Assembly (NCBI RefSeq): GCF_900005765.1
Contig: NC_041691.1
Coordinates: 1,364,001 to 1,428,000, forward strand
Source of the DNA: Plasmodium relictum
Lineage: Eukaryota > Apicomplexa > Aconoidasida > Haemosporida > Plasmodiidae
DNA length: 64,000 nt
Direction of reading: 5' to 3'
Shown here: piece after piece, positions 24,755 to 33,466 of the stretch
How positions within the stretch are numbered: position 1 is the first letter of the stretch
Layout: each line of letters begins with the position of its first letter
Program-made: the position numbers and the translations under genes
The notes under the pieces: generated by a model
What the model saw: the letters and a program-made list of their open reading frames with translations, nothing else
What the model was told of the DNA's origin: nothing
The model's database searches: none

Positions 24755-24862
24755 TAGTTATTTTATTTAAAACGAAAAAATTTTAGAAAGTTTGACTTCC
24801 TGAGCATACCTGATTCGGCCTATAAGAGAACATTTTCATTAGAGAGATTAAAAAAATTATAA
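21475..24862 (+). CDS. polytopic membrane protein, divergent ALG6/ALG8-like (GT57) glycosyltransferase fold
   Basis: Joined from three exons: 21475-24516, 24591-24674 and 24758-24862, with GT-AG introns of 74 and 83 nt, all phase 0. The product is 1076 residues. Residues 1-440 are a hydrophilic Phe/Tyr/Asn-rich region of unknown nature. From residue 443 on there are many membrane segments with a Lys/Asn linker at about 505-592. The membrane part follows the ALG6/ALG8 order: first membrane helix, then a short acidic loop (RTDEINNYLND), NYHPLFYAY (492-500) where the family has D-Y-P-P-L-x-A-Y, YNPILFSSNINYIN (647-660) where it has YP-LIL-D-HFQYN, and RFRGNIWNN (782-790) near the place of RGLFEDKVANFW. 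The signature residues themselves are mostly replaced. The spliced C terminus ends FDFLSIPDSAY...RLKKL, a well-mixed sequence that looks conserved. Family membership is an inference from pattern, not a search. Confidence 0.5.
24517..24590 (+). other. intron 1 of the ALG6/8-like gene
   Basis: The donor AAG|GTACTA and the acceptor after a long T tract ending TTTTACAG bracket 74 nt. Splicing keeps phase 0 and opens a new 28-residue hydrophobic exon; reading through instead gives Phe-rich nonsense and a stop at 24613-24615. Confidence 0.75.
24675..24757 (+). other. intron 2 of the ALG6/8-like gene, containing an (AT)n microsatellite
   Basis: The donor CTC|GTAAGA and the acceptor TTTTAATAG bracket 83 nt in phase 0. 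About 40 nt of pure TA repeat (about 24704-24743) fills the middle of the intron. The exon after it has clearly higher GC and an ordinary amino-acid mix, which supports the splice. Confidence 0.75.
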
Positions 24863-25741
24863 TAATAAAAAAAGTTACATTAGAAATTGTTACAAAAAAA
24901 ATATGTATTTTTATAATTAAAGTAATAGATTCTAGTTTGAATATTTAAATAAAGATAACATATATATAATTTTCTTCTCTTTGAGTAAAAACAGATAAAA
25001 TTAAACTTATATTTATAGAATCCAGTGTCAATTCACTTTTAAAAATTTAAAAGAAAAATTGTGCAATGAACTTAATTTTATCTTATTGAGATAAAAAATA
25101 TACATAATATTTTAATAAAAAATATTTTGATATATGTTAATATCTTTTTGATTATATTAATGTTAAGAAAAAAAAAAACTTTCGTAATTATAAAAATAAA
25201 GAAAAAAATCAGAATGAACTTCAAAAATTTTGTACATTTTAAATTTTATTATTTCTAAATTTAAAATATTATGCACAAAAAAAATTATTTACACATAAAT
25301 GCTTCATAAGTTAAAATAAAATTTATTAAATTTTTGAAAAAATAAATGAATCAGTGTTATTATATATATAAGAATTTCTGTTCAAATAATAAATTTATAT
25401 TTTTCTTTTTTTTAAATACAATCAATCACAAAGTATATAAAAAAAAAAAAAAATTGGAATAGAATGAAATAAATTTACATATATGTATATATACATACTT
25501 TTAAGGAAAATAATTTTTGAACAAAAAAAAAAAAAAAAGATTACAAAAGTTATAAATATATACAATATTTAACAAAAATATATATTTTTTTTTTCAATTT
25601 TATCTAATTCAAAAATATATTCTATGATTTTCGTAATTTAATTATTTTTAAAAAGTATATATGGTAAATATATTAATTATTATAACATTTATAATATGTA
25701 TAATAATATTTATAATTACTTCCTTTAGATTATACTATTTA
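24863..25741. other. convergent intergenic region
   Basis: 880 bases between the 3' ends of the ALG6/8-like gene (+) and the Asn-rich Btz-like gene (-). There are A-rich and T-rich tracts only, and no gene is seen. Confidence 0.55.
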
Positions 25742-28700
25742 TTATAATTGTTGCTGTTTGTTGTATTTATTATCGTTATAGTAATAATTATCATTCTCAT
25801 TCGTATAGGTAGTAAACATATTATCATAGTAATAATTATTGGTAGCATTCATATAATTATTACTAATATAACTAATATCATTAACAAAATTATCATTTAT
25901 ATATGCAGTATTATCATTAATATAGTTACTTCCTATATAATTACATTCATTAGCATAATTCTGATCATTTACATAATTATTGTCATTTATATAATTCTGA
26001 TCATTTACATAATTTCTATCGTTTATATAACTATTGTTTACAAAGTTGTTATTTATATAATGGTCATTAATATGATTTACATAATTATTATCATTAAAAA
26101 ATGTGTTGTTATCATTCATGTAATTTGTATTATTATTAGTGTACATATTGTCATTATAATAATAATTATTATCAATATAACTATTATCAAAGCAGTAAGT
26201 ATTATAATTATTATTATTTAAATAATTACAACAATGTTTTTCATTGTTAAAATTATTCTTATCATTAATTATATTTTTACTATTTTCTTGATATATTTGT
26301 ATATTTCCTATATTATCGTTACAATTTTTAGTGTTCACACTATTATTTTGATATTCATATATATTTTTTGTTGAATCATTTAATGTCTCTTCTTTTTTCT
26401 TTCTTTTTAAATTTGCATGAGTACCCTTATTAACGTAATGCTTAGAAAACACATGATTTGCTTCACTCTTTTTATTTATATTATTGCAATCAATATTAGG
26501 TTCATTCAAGTGAGTACGATTTTTTTTTTTTTGAAAAGAATTATTCTTAAAAAAATTATTGATTTTATTTTTATCATTATAGTTCATCTCGTTCAACTTA
26601 TCATTGATAAAATGTTCATTATTTTCTTTATTCATTTTATCCTTTAAATTATTATTATTGTTACAATCGTTATATTCTTTATCAACATCATTTTTTATAT
26701 CATTATTATTATTTTCAATATTATTATTATTATTACTGTTACTATCATTATTATCAGTATTAATGATATTATTATCTACTTCATTTTTTAAATTTTCATA
26801 TTTTTCTTTATAATAATCGTTTTTTATATGCATATTATTATGAATATATTTATCCCCTATTTTTTTTCCATTTTTATTATAATTTTTATTATAATATTTT
26901 TTTATACTTTTTTCATTTTCATTATCAACTGAGTTATTGGTGTTTTCATTTTTTTCTTTATTTTTTTTTGTGTACATGTCATATCTAGTATTATATATAG
27001 TATTATTTTTTAAATTATTAATTTTAATGTGTTCTTTATTTTCTACGTTTTTGTAATTTTTTCTTTTGCTTATTAAATTTTTACCATTCATATGCTTATC
27101 ATTGTTTTTATTATTTTCATCATATGTGCTATATATAGCATTATCATTTTCTATTTCTTCTAAATAATGATTATAATTAACATTTTTAGTATTTAATTTA
27201 ATATTTTGATATTTTTCATTTTGTTTTTTTAAATTATTTTTGTAATTATTGTTACCATATTTTCTTAAAGAACTATATTTAAAATAACTTTTTTCATTTT
27301 TTATTAATGAATTATTGGATTTGTTAAAATTCTTATTTAGTTCATTTTTCTTATCAATATTGTCTTCATTATATAATTTTTCTTTAATAATTTTTGTATT
27401 TTCTTTATTTTTGTTTTGTAAATTACTCATTTTCATATTTTGCAGATTAAAATTTTTATATTGATAAGAGTTTTTATTATAATTATCTTCATGTAAATTA
27501 CTTTTTTTATTATAGATTTTTGTTGTTGTTTTATTTATATAATTTCTATCCTTTACATAAATGTAACGTGCCCCCTGATAATTATTTGAGATATCCCTAT
27601 TATTTATTGAATAATTGTAACAATTTTTTAATTTATAGGATATATTTTTAATTTTTTCATTATTATAATTATTTTTATGATTTAATCTTTTTTCTTTTAA
27701 ATAATTTTTTTTATTAAGATACTTATCTTTATTTAATTCTCCATTTTTATCAAAATTCTTATTTTTACTCGGTTCTTCACTTGTATTTATGCTTTTGCTT
27801 AATTTTTCATTTTTTAGCTTATCATCTCTTATTATCTCATACTTTTCATTTTTCTTAATACTTTCATTTAATTTTTCATTTCCATTTAATTCATTATTTT
27901 TATTTTTACTTTTTTTTGATAAATTTTCTCTATTATAATTTTTTTTTTCAAATAAACTCATTTTTTCATTTACATATTTTTCATTTTCTTTATCTAAGTA
28001 ATTTCTCAAATTCTTATTAGTAGAGTTATTTACTTTATTACTTCTTTTACTTTGATACCTATTTTTATCATTATAATATTTATGATAATTCGCTTTATCA
28101 TTTTTATGACGATTTTTCTCATGGTAATAATGTTCTTTATTATTTTTATAAGAGGAATACTTATTTTTTTCATCTTTATGCTTTGATCGGTAGTATTTAT
28201 TATATGTATGACTTTTTGATCTATCATTTCTTTCTCTTCCATAATAATTATCATATTTATAATCATAAAATAAATCATGTTTCCACTTTTTTTCTTCCTC
28301 GTAATTAATTTTATAGCCTTTTCTTTTCTCATTAGAATTTTTTCTATTTTTATCATTATTTTCAAATCTGTTATCATGCAAGAAGTATCTTGATTCTTTT
28401 GGTACAAAACAAGGATCTTCTTTCATTTTTTCTTTTATTGAAAAATTTTTATTTGTTAAATTTTCTGATTCGTTGCTCAATGATTGACTTCTTTTACTTT
28501 TTTTTATTTCCCGCTTTAATTCATCTTTACTTTCTTTTTTTTCCTCCTTTTTGTTATTCAAATTTATTAAATTTTTTTTTTTTATACTATTATCATCATC
28601 ATCACTATCGTCATCGTTTTCTTCATCATTCATATTTTTGTCAGAACACATAGAACTTTTGTCTCTATTTTCTATACTTAAATCATTACTTTCACTCATA

Positions 28701-28774
28701 TAAGATTTGTAGTCTTCAAATACATTATTTTCCTCTTCTAAAATAAATTCATTTCTCATATTTTTTATATCCAT
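25742..28774 (-). CDS. Asn-rich protein with a Barentsz/CASC3-like (Btz) motif
   Basis: 1010 residues in a single exon, mostly Asn/Lys/Tyr low complexity. The exception is residues 120-169: DPCFVPKESRYFLHDNRF followed, after a basic linker, by KKWKHDLFYDY. The Btz/SELOR region of CASC3 (MLN51/Barentsz), which clamps eIF4A-III in the exon junction complex, has the same two parts in the same order: D-P-x-[FY]-[IV]-P-[RK]...F-x-H-D-x-R, then W-x-H-D-[KR]-[FY]. The N terminus before it is acidic and Ser-rich. The rest is disordered, with Arg/Lys/Tyr-rich RNA-binding-type sequence (about 170-260) and a C-terminal array of short Asn-Asp-Tyr repeats. If correct, it is a core exon-junction-complex or mRNA-localisation factor partnered with the parasite eIF4A-III. 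The gene is certain; the Btz call is inferred from motif match. Confidence 0.6.
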   Translation of the reverse strand: MDIKNMRNEFILEEENNVFEDYKSYMSESNDLSIENRDKSSMCSDKNMNDEENDDDSDDDDNSIKKKNLINLNNKKEEKKESKDELKREIKKSKRSQSLSNESENLTNKNFSIKEKMKEDPCFVPKESRYFLHDNRFENNDKNRKNSNEKRKGYKINYEEEKKWKHDLFYDYKYDNYYGRERNDRSKSHTYNKYYRSKHKDEKNKYSSYKNNKEHYYHEKNRHKNDKANYHKYYNDKNRYQSKRSNKVNNSTNKNLRNYLDKENEKYVNEKMSLFEKKNYNRENLSKKSKNKNNELNGNEKLNESIKKNEKYEIIRDDKLKNEKLSKSINTSEEPSKNKNFDKNGELNKDKYLNKKNYLKEKRLNHKNNYNNEKIKNISYKLKNCYNYSINNRDISNNYQGARYIYVKDRNYINKTTTKIYNKKSNLHEDNYNKNSYQYKNFNLQNMKMSNLQNKNKENTKIIKEKLYNEDNIDKKNELNKNFNKSNNSLIKNEKSYFKYSSLRKYGNNNYKNNLKKQNEKYQNIKLNTKNVNYNHYLEEIENDNAIYSTYDENNKNNDKHMNGKNLISKRKNYKNVENKEHIKINNLKNNTIYNTRYDMYTKKNKEKNENTNNSVDNENEKSIKKYYNKNYNKNGKKIGDKYIHNNMHIKNDYYKEKYENLKNEVDNNIINTDNNDSNSNNNNNIENNNNDIKNDVDKEYNDCNNNNNLKDKMNKENNEHFINDKLNEMNYNDKNKINNFFKNNSFQKKKNRTHLNEPNIDCNNINKKSEANHVFSKHYVNKGTHANLKRKKKEETLNDSTKNIYEYQNNSVNTKNCNDNIGNIQIYQENSKNIINDKNNFNNEKHCCNYLNNNNYNTYCFDNSYIDNNYYYNDNMYTNNNTNYMNDNNTFFNDNNYVNHINDHYINNNFVNNSYINDRNYVNDQNYINDNNYVNDQNYANECNYIGSNYINDNTAYINDNFVNDISYISNNYMNATNNYYYDNMFTTYTNENDNYYYNDNKYNKQQQL
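25890..26100 (-). repeat. degenerate tandem repeats encoding Asn-Tyr-(Val/Ile)-Asn-Asp units
   Basis: Inside the C-terminal part of the Btz-like gene, imperfect units of about 8 residues (NYVNDQNY, NYINDNNY, NYVNDQNY and so on; period about 24 nt) follow one another. They are typical slippage-derived Plasmodium low complexity. The opposite strand reads as an Ile-rich open frame (25748-26221) purely because of this repeat. Confidence 0.75.
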
Positions 28775-28889
28775 TTTTAAAGGTGAAAAATTGAATAAAA
28801 AAGTATTATTTACACTCTATGATTATTTTATTTTATTTTTATTATTTTTATATTTTTAAAATTACAAGCATATTTTTCTTCTAATTTAT

Positions 28890-29104
28890 ATTCTTTCTCT
28901 TTATTTCTCTTTATTTCTCTTTATTTCTCTTTTTTCTTTTTTTTTCTTTTTTTCTCTTTTCTTTTTCTTTTTCTTTTCCTTTATCTTTATCTTTCTCTTT
29001 CTCTTTCCTTTTCTCTCCTTTTTCTTTTTTTCTTTATCTTTCTCTTTCTCTTTCCTTTTCTCTCCTTTTTCTTTTTTTCTTTTTCTTTATCCCTTTCTGT
29101 TTCC
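28890..29104. repeat. polypyrimidine (C/T) tract with nested tandem duplications
   Basis: About 215 bp are almost only C and T on the plus strand (purine on the strand of the adjacent gene), interrupted only by single A bases. It begins with a 10-bp unit (TTTCTCTTTA, about four copies at 28894-28933). It also contains a 47-bp unit present twice in a row (28985-29031 and 29032-29078). It sits 116 bp upstream of the Btz-like start codon, so it lies in that gene's 5' leader or promoter. Confidence 0.85.
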
Positions 29105-30066
29105 TAATTTATTTATTTCTTTTGCATCTAAATATTTTTTACATAAACTATGATTCAATTTAATGTACATAATACGTAACTTATTCTCTTTTTACTTTAA
29201 AGAAAATATTAAAATAAAATTTTCATAAATTCACTTTGATTTGTAAAAATGAAAAAAAATCAGTAAACTAAAAATAATAATATGCATATAAAAAAAAATT
29301 ATAATTATCATAATTATTAAATATATAAATAAGATAAAGCACAAATTAAAATATATAATATATATATATATATTTATGAAAATAAAAACAAATTAAAATC
29401 TATAAATTATACAATTTTTGAAATTTTAATATGATATATTAAAAAAAAATAAATAATAATAAAATAAAAAAAGGAAAACAAAAACAACATTAATTTTTTT
29501 TTTTCTTTTAATTAAAAAATTATTTAAAAAAAAATAGTTATTTAAATGTGCATTTTATGCATGATTAAACTTTTAATTCATACATAATAAGATACAAGGT
29601 TAAGAATCACTTTTATGGGAAATGTCCTCTTTTTATATTAAATGTAATTTTTATTTTTATTTTTATTTTCTTTTTTGAGAATTTTTTCATAAATTTCATT
29701 TAATATTTTTAATAGGATTACAATTTTCACTTGTACAATTAAGTATAGACAATCACAAAAGCATAAAAAAAGTTATAAATAGTAAAAATATAAAAAAAAA
29801 TTTAAGAATAATATAAATACATTAAAAATAATATAAATATATGAGAGAAATATAAAAATAAAAGAAAAATCAAATTATTTTAAGGACAGGAAAAAAATCA
29901 CTAAAGCAAAATTTATAAATTCAGTATACTATTTGATATGTAAAATATATGTAGTGTATATAAAAATAGAAGAATAAAAATAATGTTAAATCAATTCTAA
30001 AATAATAAGAATTTGAAATAATAATTCAGTATTATAAAATTAAAAGTATATTATACACAAATAAAA

Positions 30067-30106
<40 letters not shown>

Positions 30107-31116
30107 ATAGATAGATAACATAAAAAGAATTATACTCTTCTTACATGATTTAAAAGAAATATTTTTTATGAGAGGGCTTTGCTATTTGAATAAAAATAAT
30201 TCCAATATAGAATATATTTAAAGTGATAGAAAATGGAAAAATGCCAATAAAAATATCTTATTATTAATCTACATTTATTATATTAAAAAAAATATATCTA
30301 TATATTTTATATCTCACTTTTTCTATTTTTCCTTTTTTTTTTCTTTTTACCTTTTTTTTACTTTTTTCAAATTTAAATATTTACTTTTGGTTATTTGAAA
30401 AAATAATTCAAGTATATCTTACATTTAAATAATAAAATATTCATTTAATAGAAAAAAAAATTTTTTTTTTTTTATTTTTACTTTTAATAGTATTGTCTGA
30501 AATGGTTTTTTTTTATCAATTATAAAAAATTTTTGTTATATATATATATATATATATATTTTCTTTTTCATTTATATATATCTTTTTATTAAGAAATACG
30601 AAAGTTCAAATAATGTTAATTTATATTTTTGAGTTAATTTTTTTCTCTTTATTTTTGTTTCTCATCAATTTTATATTAGTCATAATTTCGTAAATAACTA
30701 TTTTGATGAAGTATATTTTAATTTTTTTAAAATAAATTATTGATATTTTAAAATAGAAAAAATTTCTATCAAGGAAAATAATAAATGGAGAAAGAAAATA
30801 TATTTATATAAATTGTAAATAGAAAAAATAAAAAAAATTTACATTTATATAATTGAATTAAGATGGAAACAAAATAACACATAATTTTATGATTTTTTTC
30901 TTAGCAATTTGTTATGTAGCTTGAATTTACTTTACTAATTTATCATTAAAAATAGTTTAAGTAAAATTATTTATATTTTTTTTTAATTTTCGATTAACTT
31001 ACATTTTGAAATATATATATATCTAAAATTATAAAATATCAAGTATGAATATATATTTATTCATAACAAATTATATATATTTTTATAATAATTAATAAAG
31101 GTTTTTTATTTTTTTT

Positions 31117-31118
<2 letters not shown>

Positions 31119-31186
<68 letters not shown>
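31119..31186. repeat. (AT)n microsatellite, longest in the window
   Basis: About 34 AT dinucleotides without interruption, lying in the 3' flank of the KH-domain gene. Confidence 0.9.
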
Positions 31187-31190
<4 letters not shown>

Positions 31191-31308
31191 TTTTTATCTA
31201 AATTTTTTACAAAAAAAAAAAAAAAAAATACTTTGATATAAAATTTATATTTATGTCTTTTCTTATACAAAGTAAAAAGGATATAAAATAGCATAAATTG
31301 TAAGATTA

Positions 31309-31311
<3 letters not shown>

Positions 31312-31353
<42 letters not shown>
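31312..31353. repeat. (AT)n microsatellite
   Basis: About 21 AT dinucleotides, 125 bp from the preceding longer run, also in the 3' flank of the KH-domain gene. Confidence 0.85.
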
Positions 31354-31356
<3 letters not shown>

Positions 31357-31700
31357 TTATTATTAAATAAAAGATGAGGTTATTGTTTATTTAAACATAA
31401 AATTAATATTATATTAAATATAAATATAAAAATAATAATAAATAAAGCATAAAGTTTATATTAAATAAAATATTAAATAATTATTTTATAAAATAAAGAT
31501 TAATGATATATAAAACATGTTCACAATTAAGTAAAAAGATATATTAGGGTCATATAAAATGAAACATTAATGCTTTTTAAAATGCATAAATAGAAATATA
31601 TTTTTTCATATCAAATAAAATTAAAAACATATAAATGTTTCTTCATATGCATGTTAATATATATTTATCTATTAAAAAAAAATAAAATGAAATAGAATTA

Positions 31701-32705
31701 TCATGCATCGCATTTCACTTGCATGGTTCTGATTTGCATATAAACAGATTCTAATCGTTGTAATAGCAAAACATGCGCTGCATGTACAGCTGCAACTGTT
31801 CCCATTATTCTGACTTTTCTATCAGTAGTTCCAGGTATTAGCTCCCCTTTTCTACTTATTCTTATTTGTGCACCTGTACTATTCATAATGTTTGTAAGTC
31901 TAGAGCCATTTTTTCCTATAACAGATCCAATGAATTCGTCAGGAATTTGTATAGATATTTCACATGGTAAATTAAATAAATCACGACTATGTCTCATTAG
32001 AGAATTCATCATACTTACATCCATATATTGATCATGCTGAAAAACTCCATATTGTTGTGGTATAACATATCCATTTAAATGTAATTGATTAATAAAGCTA
32101 TGAGTTAACGCACGTGAATTATAATTTGATTCTTTATTATAAATAACATTTAATAAATCTTTTAAATTAGGATCACTTTGTATAGAGTTTGCAACTTTCA
32201 AAGCCGTATCACTAATAGATTCAAATGTCCCAATTATAGTAATTATTCTTTCATTTAAACCATCTTCGCGGCTTGATATTTGAATTTTTGATCCAGTAGA
32301 ATCTTGTAATTGCTTGATTTGCTGTCCTCCCTTACCAATTATTGCACTTACTGCTGACTTTGGTACAACTATTCTACATGTATACTTTGGTGTTGTATTT
32401 GGATTTTGCTTATCATGGAAATGATTAGATGTTATTTGTCTAATTTTATCTAAAATTATTAAAAGAGCACTATTTATTTGCTCTTGTTTTCCACATAATA
32501 CCAATACTCTTTCTTGTGTATTAGGAAAATAAGAATTAGTAGGTGATAACTTTAAATTGCAACCTGTTTTATTTTCTATACTTGTAATTATAGAACCATT
32601 TTTACCTATCACAGAACCAGCAACTAAATTATTGACTAGCATCTTTACAAAACACAATGATCCATTCGTTTTATTTCTTTTTTCTGAATGATTCTTTTCT
32701 TCCAT
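31701..32705 (-). CDS. triple KH-domain RNA-binding protein, Nova/PCBP-like
   Basis: 334 residues in a single exon with little low complexity, which is unusual for this genome and points to strong constraint. Three KH domains are clear from their GxxG loops: VIGKNGS (GKNG 34-37), IIGKGGQ (GKGG 124-127) and VIGKNGS (GKNG 264-267). Each is followed by the helix and the hydrophobic strand typical of type I KH folds (TGCNLKLS, TGSKIQIS, TGAQIRIS). The spacing, two KH domains close together and the third after a linker of about 100 residues, is that of Nova and poly(C)-binding proteins. Such proteins bind short pyrimidine-rich RNA motifs to control splicing, stability or translation; the targets here are unknown. 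The family is certain and the orthology is likely. Confidence 0.93.
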   Translation of the reverse strand: MEEKNHSEKRNKTNGSLCFVKMLVNNLVAGSVIGKNGSIITSIENKTGCNLKLSPTNSYFPNTQERVLVLCGKQEQINSALLIILDKIRQITSNHFHDKQNPNTTPKYTCRIVVPKSAVSAIIGKGGQQIKQLQDSTGSKIQISSREDGLNERIITIIGTFESISDTALKVANSIQSDPNLKDLLNVIYNKESNYNSRALTHSFINQLHLNGYVIPQQYGVFQHDQYMDVSMMNSLMRHSRDLFNLPCEISIQIPDEFIGSVIGKNGSRLTNIMNSTGAQIRISRKGELIPGTTDRKVRIMGTVAAVHAAHVLLLQRLESVYMQIRTMQVKCDA

Positions 32706-33416
32706 TCTGGTATTTTTGTAACTTCTTTCGTAATTTTGAACTGCTTTAATTTTTATCTTAATTTTTTTTTTTTAACAAAGAAAAAAAAAAAAAGAATAAT
32801 TTATCACCCACTAATAATTCACAAATGTAAAGAAAATTTATAAAAAAAAAAAATTATATTTATATTTTAATTTTCATAATAGTTATATAGTAACTCATGG
32901 TTAACGATAATTAAAAAAATAGAAAAAAAAAAAAGTTTATTTTTTTTTATTAATTCACAAAAGAAAAAAAAAGAAAATTTATAAATATATTTATTTATCT
33001 TTATAATGTAGGGATAAGCACAAATATATATAGAAAAAAAAAGATTTATAATAATGAATAAAAAACTTACACTGATATAACATTAAAAATAAAAAAATAA
33101 AATTATATTATAACAATATTAAAATAAGAATATATTTTTATTCAAATTTCTACAAAATAATGTGTTAGCTCAATAAATTCTTTAAAAAAAATGAAATAAA
33201 TAAGAAATAAATAACATAGCTGGATAAAATCTGTTACTAGAATGATTCGAAGTGAAATGAAAAGGTATTATATAAAAATAATCCTTGAAAGCAAATAATA
33301 ATTTTTAAAAATAACTCAAAAAAATAAAAACCTTAAAAAAATAAAAGAAAAAGCAATATTTCTTTTTAAATAAACATATGTGTATCTATTTTCCTATTTA
33401 AAAAAGTATATAAAAT

Positions 33417-33466
<50 letters not shown>

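Larger units (their letters stand above)
28775..31700. other. intergenic region with polypyrimidine tract and several AT microsatellites
   Basis: 2.9 kb upstream of the Btz-like gene (-) and downstream of the KH-protein gene (-). It holds a 215-bp pure pyrimidine block (28890-29104) close to the start of the Btz-like gene, then poly-A/T DNA. AT runs lie at 30070-30103 (followed by a short GATA repeat at 30105-30117), 30537-30559, 31119-31186 and 31312-31353. No coding frame of ordinary composition is seen. Confidence 0.6.

Noticed and set aside
25748-26221. Plus-strand open frame of 157 residues, Ile/Val-rich
   Set aside because: It is the complement of the Asn-Tyr repeat array in the Btz-like gene; the residue bias is explained by that repeat.
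28030-28407. Minus-strand open frame of 125 residues, Met/Ile/Lys-rich
   Set aside because: It is a second frame of the same strand inside the Btz-like gene; the main frame carries the motif and is far longer.
29561-29585. GTGCA and TGCATG words that resemble ApiAP2 binding sites
   Set aside because: A six-base word of this type is expected a few times by chance in 64 kb at this base composition; a lone copy is no evidence.
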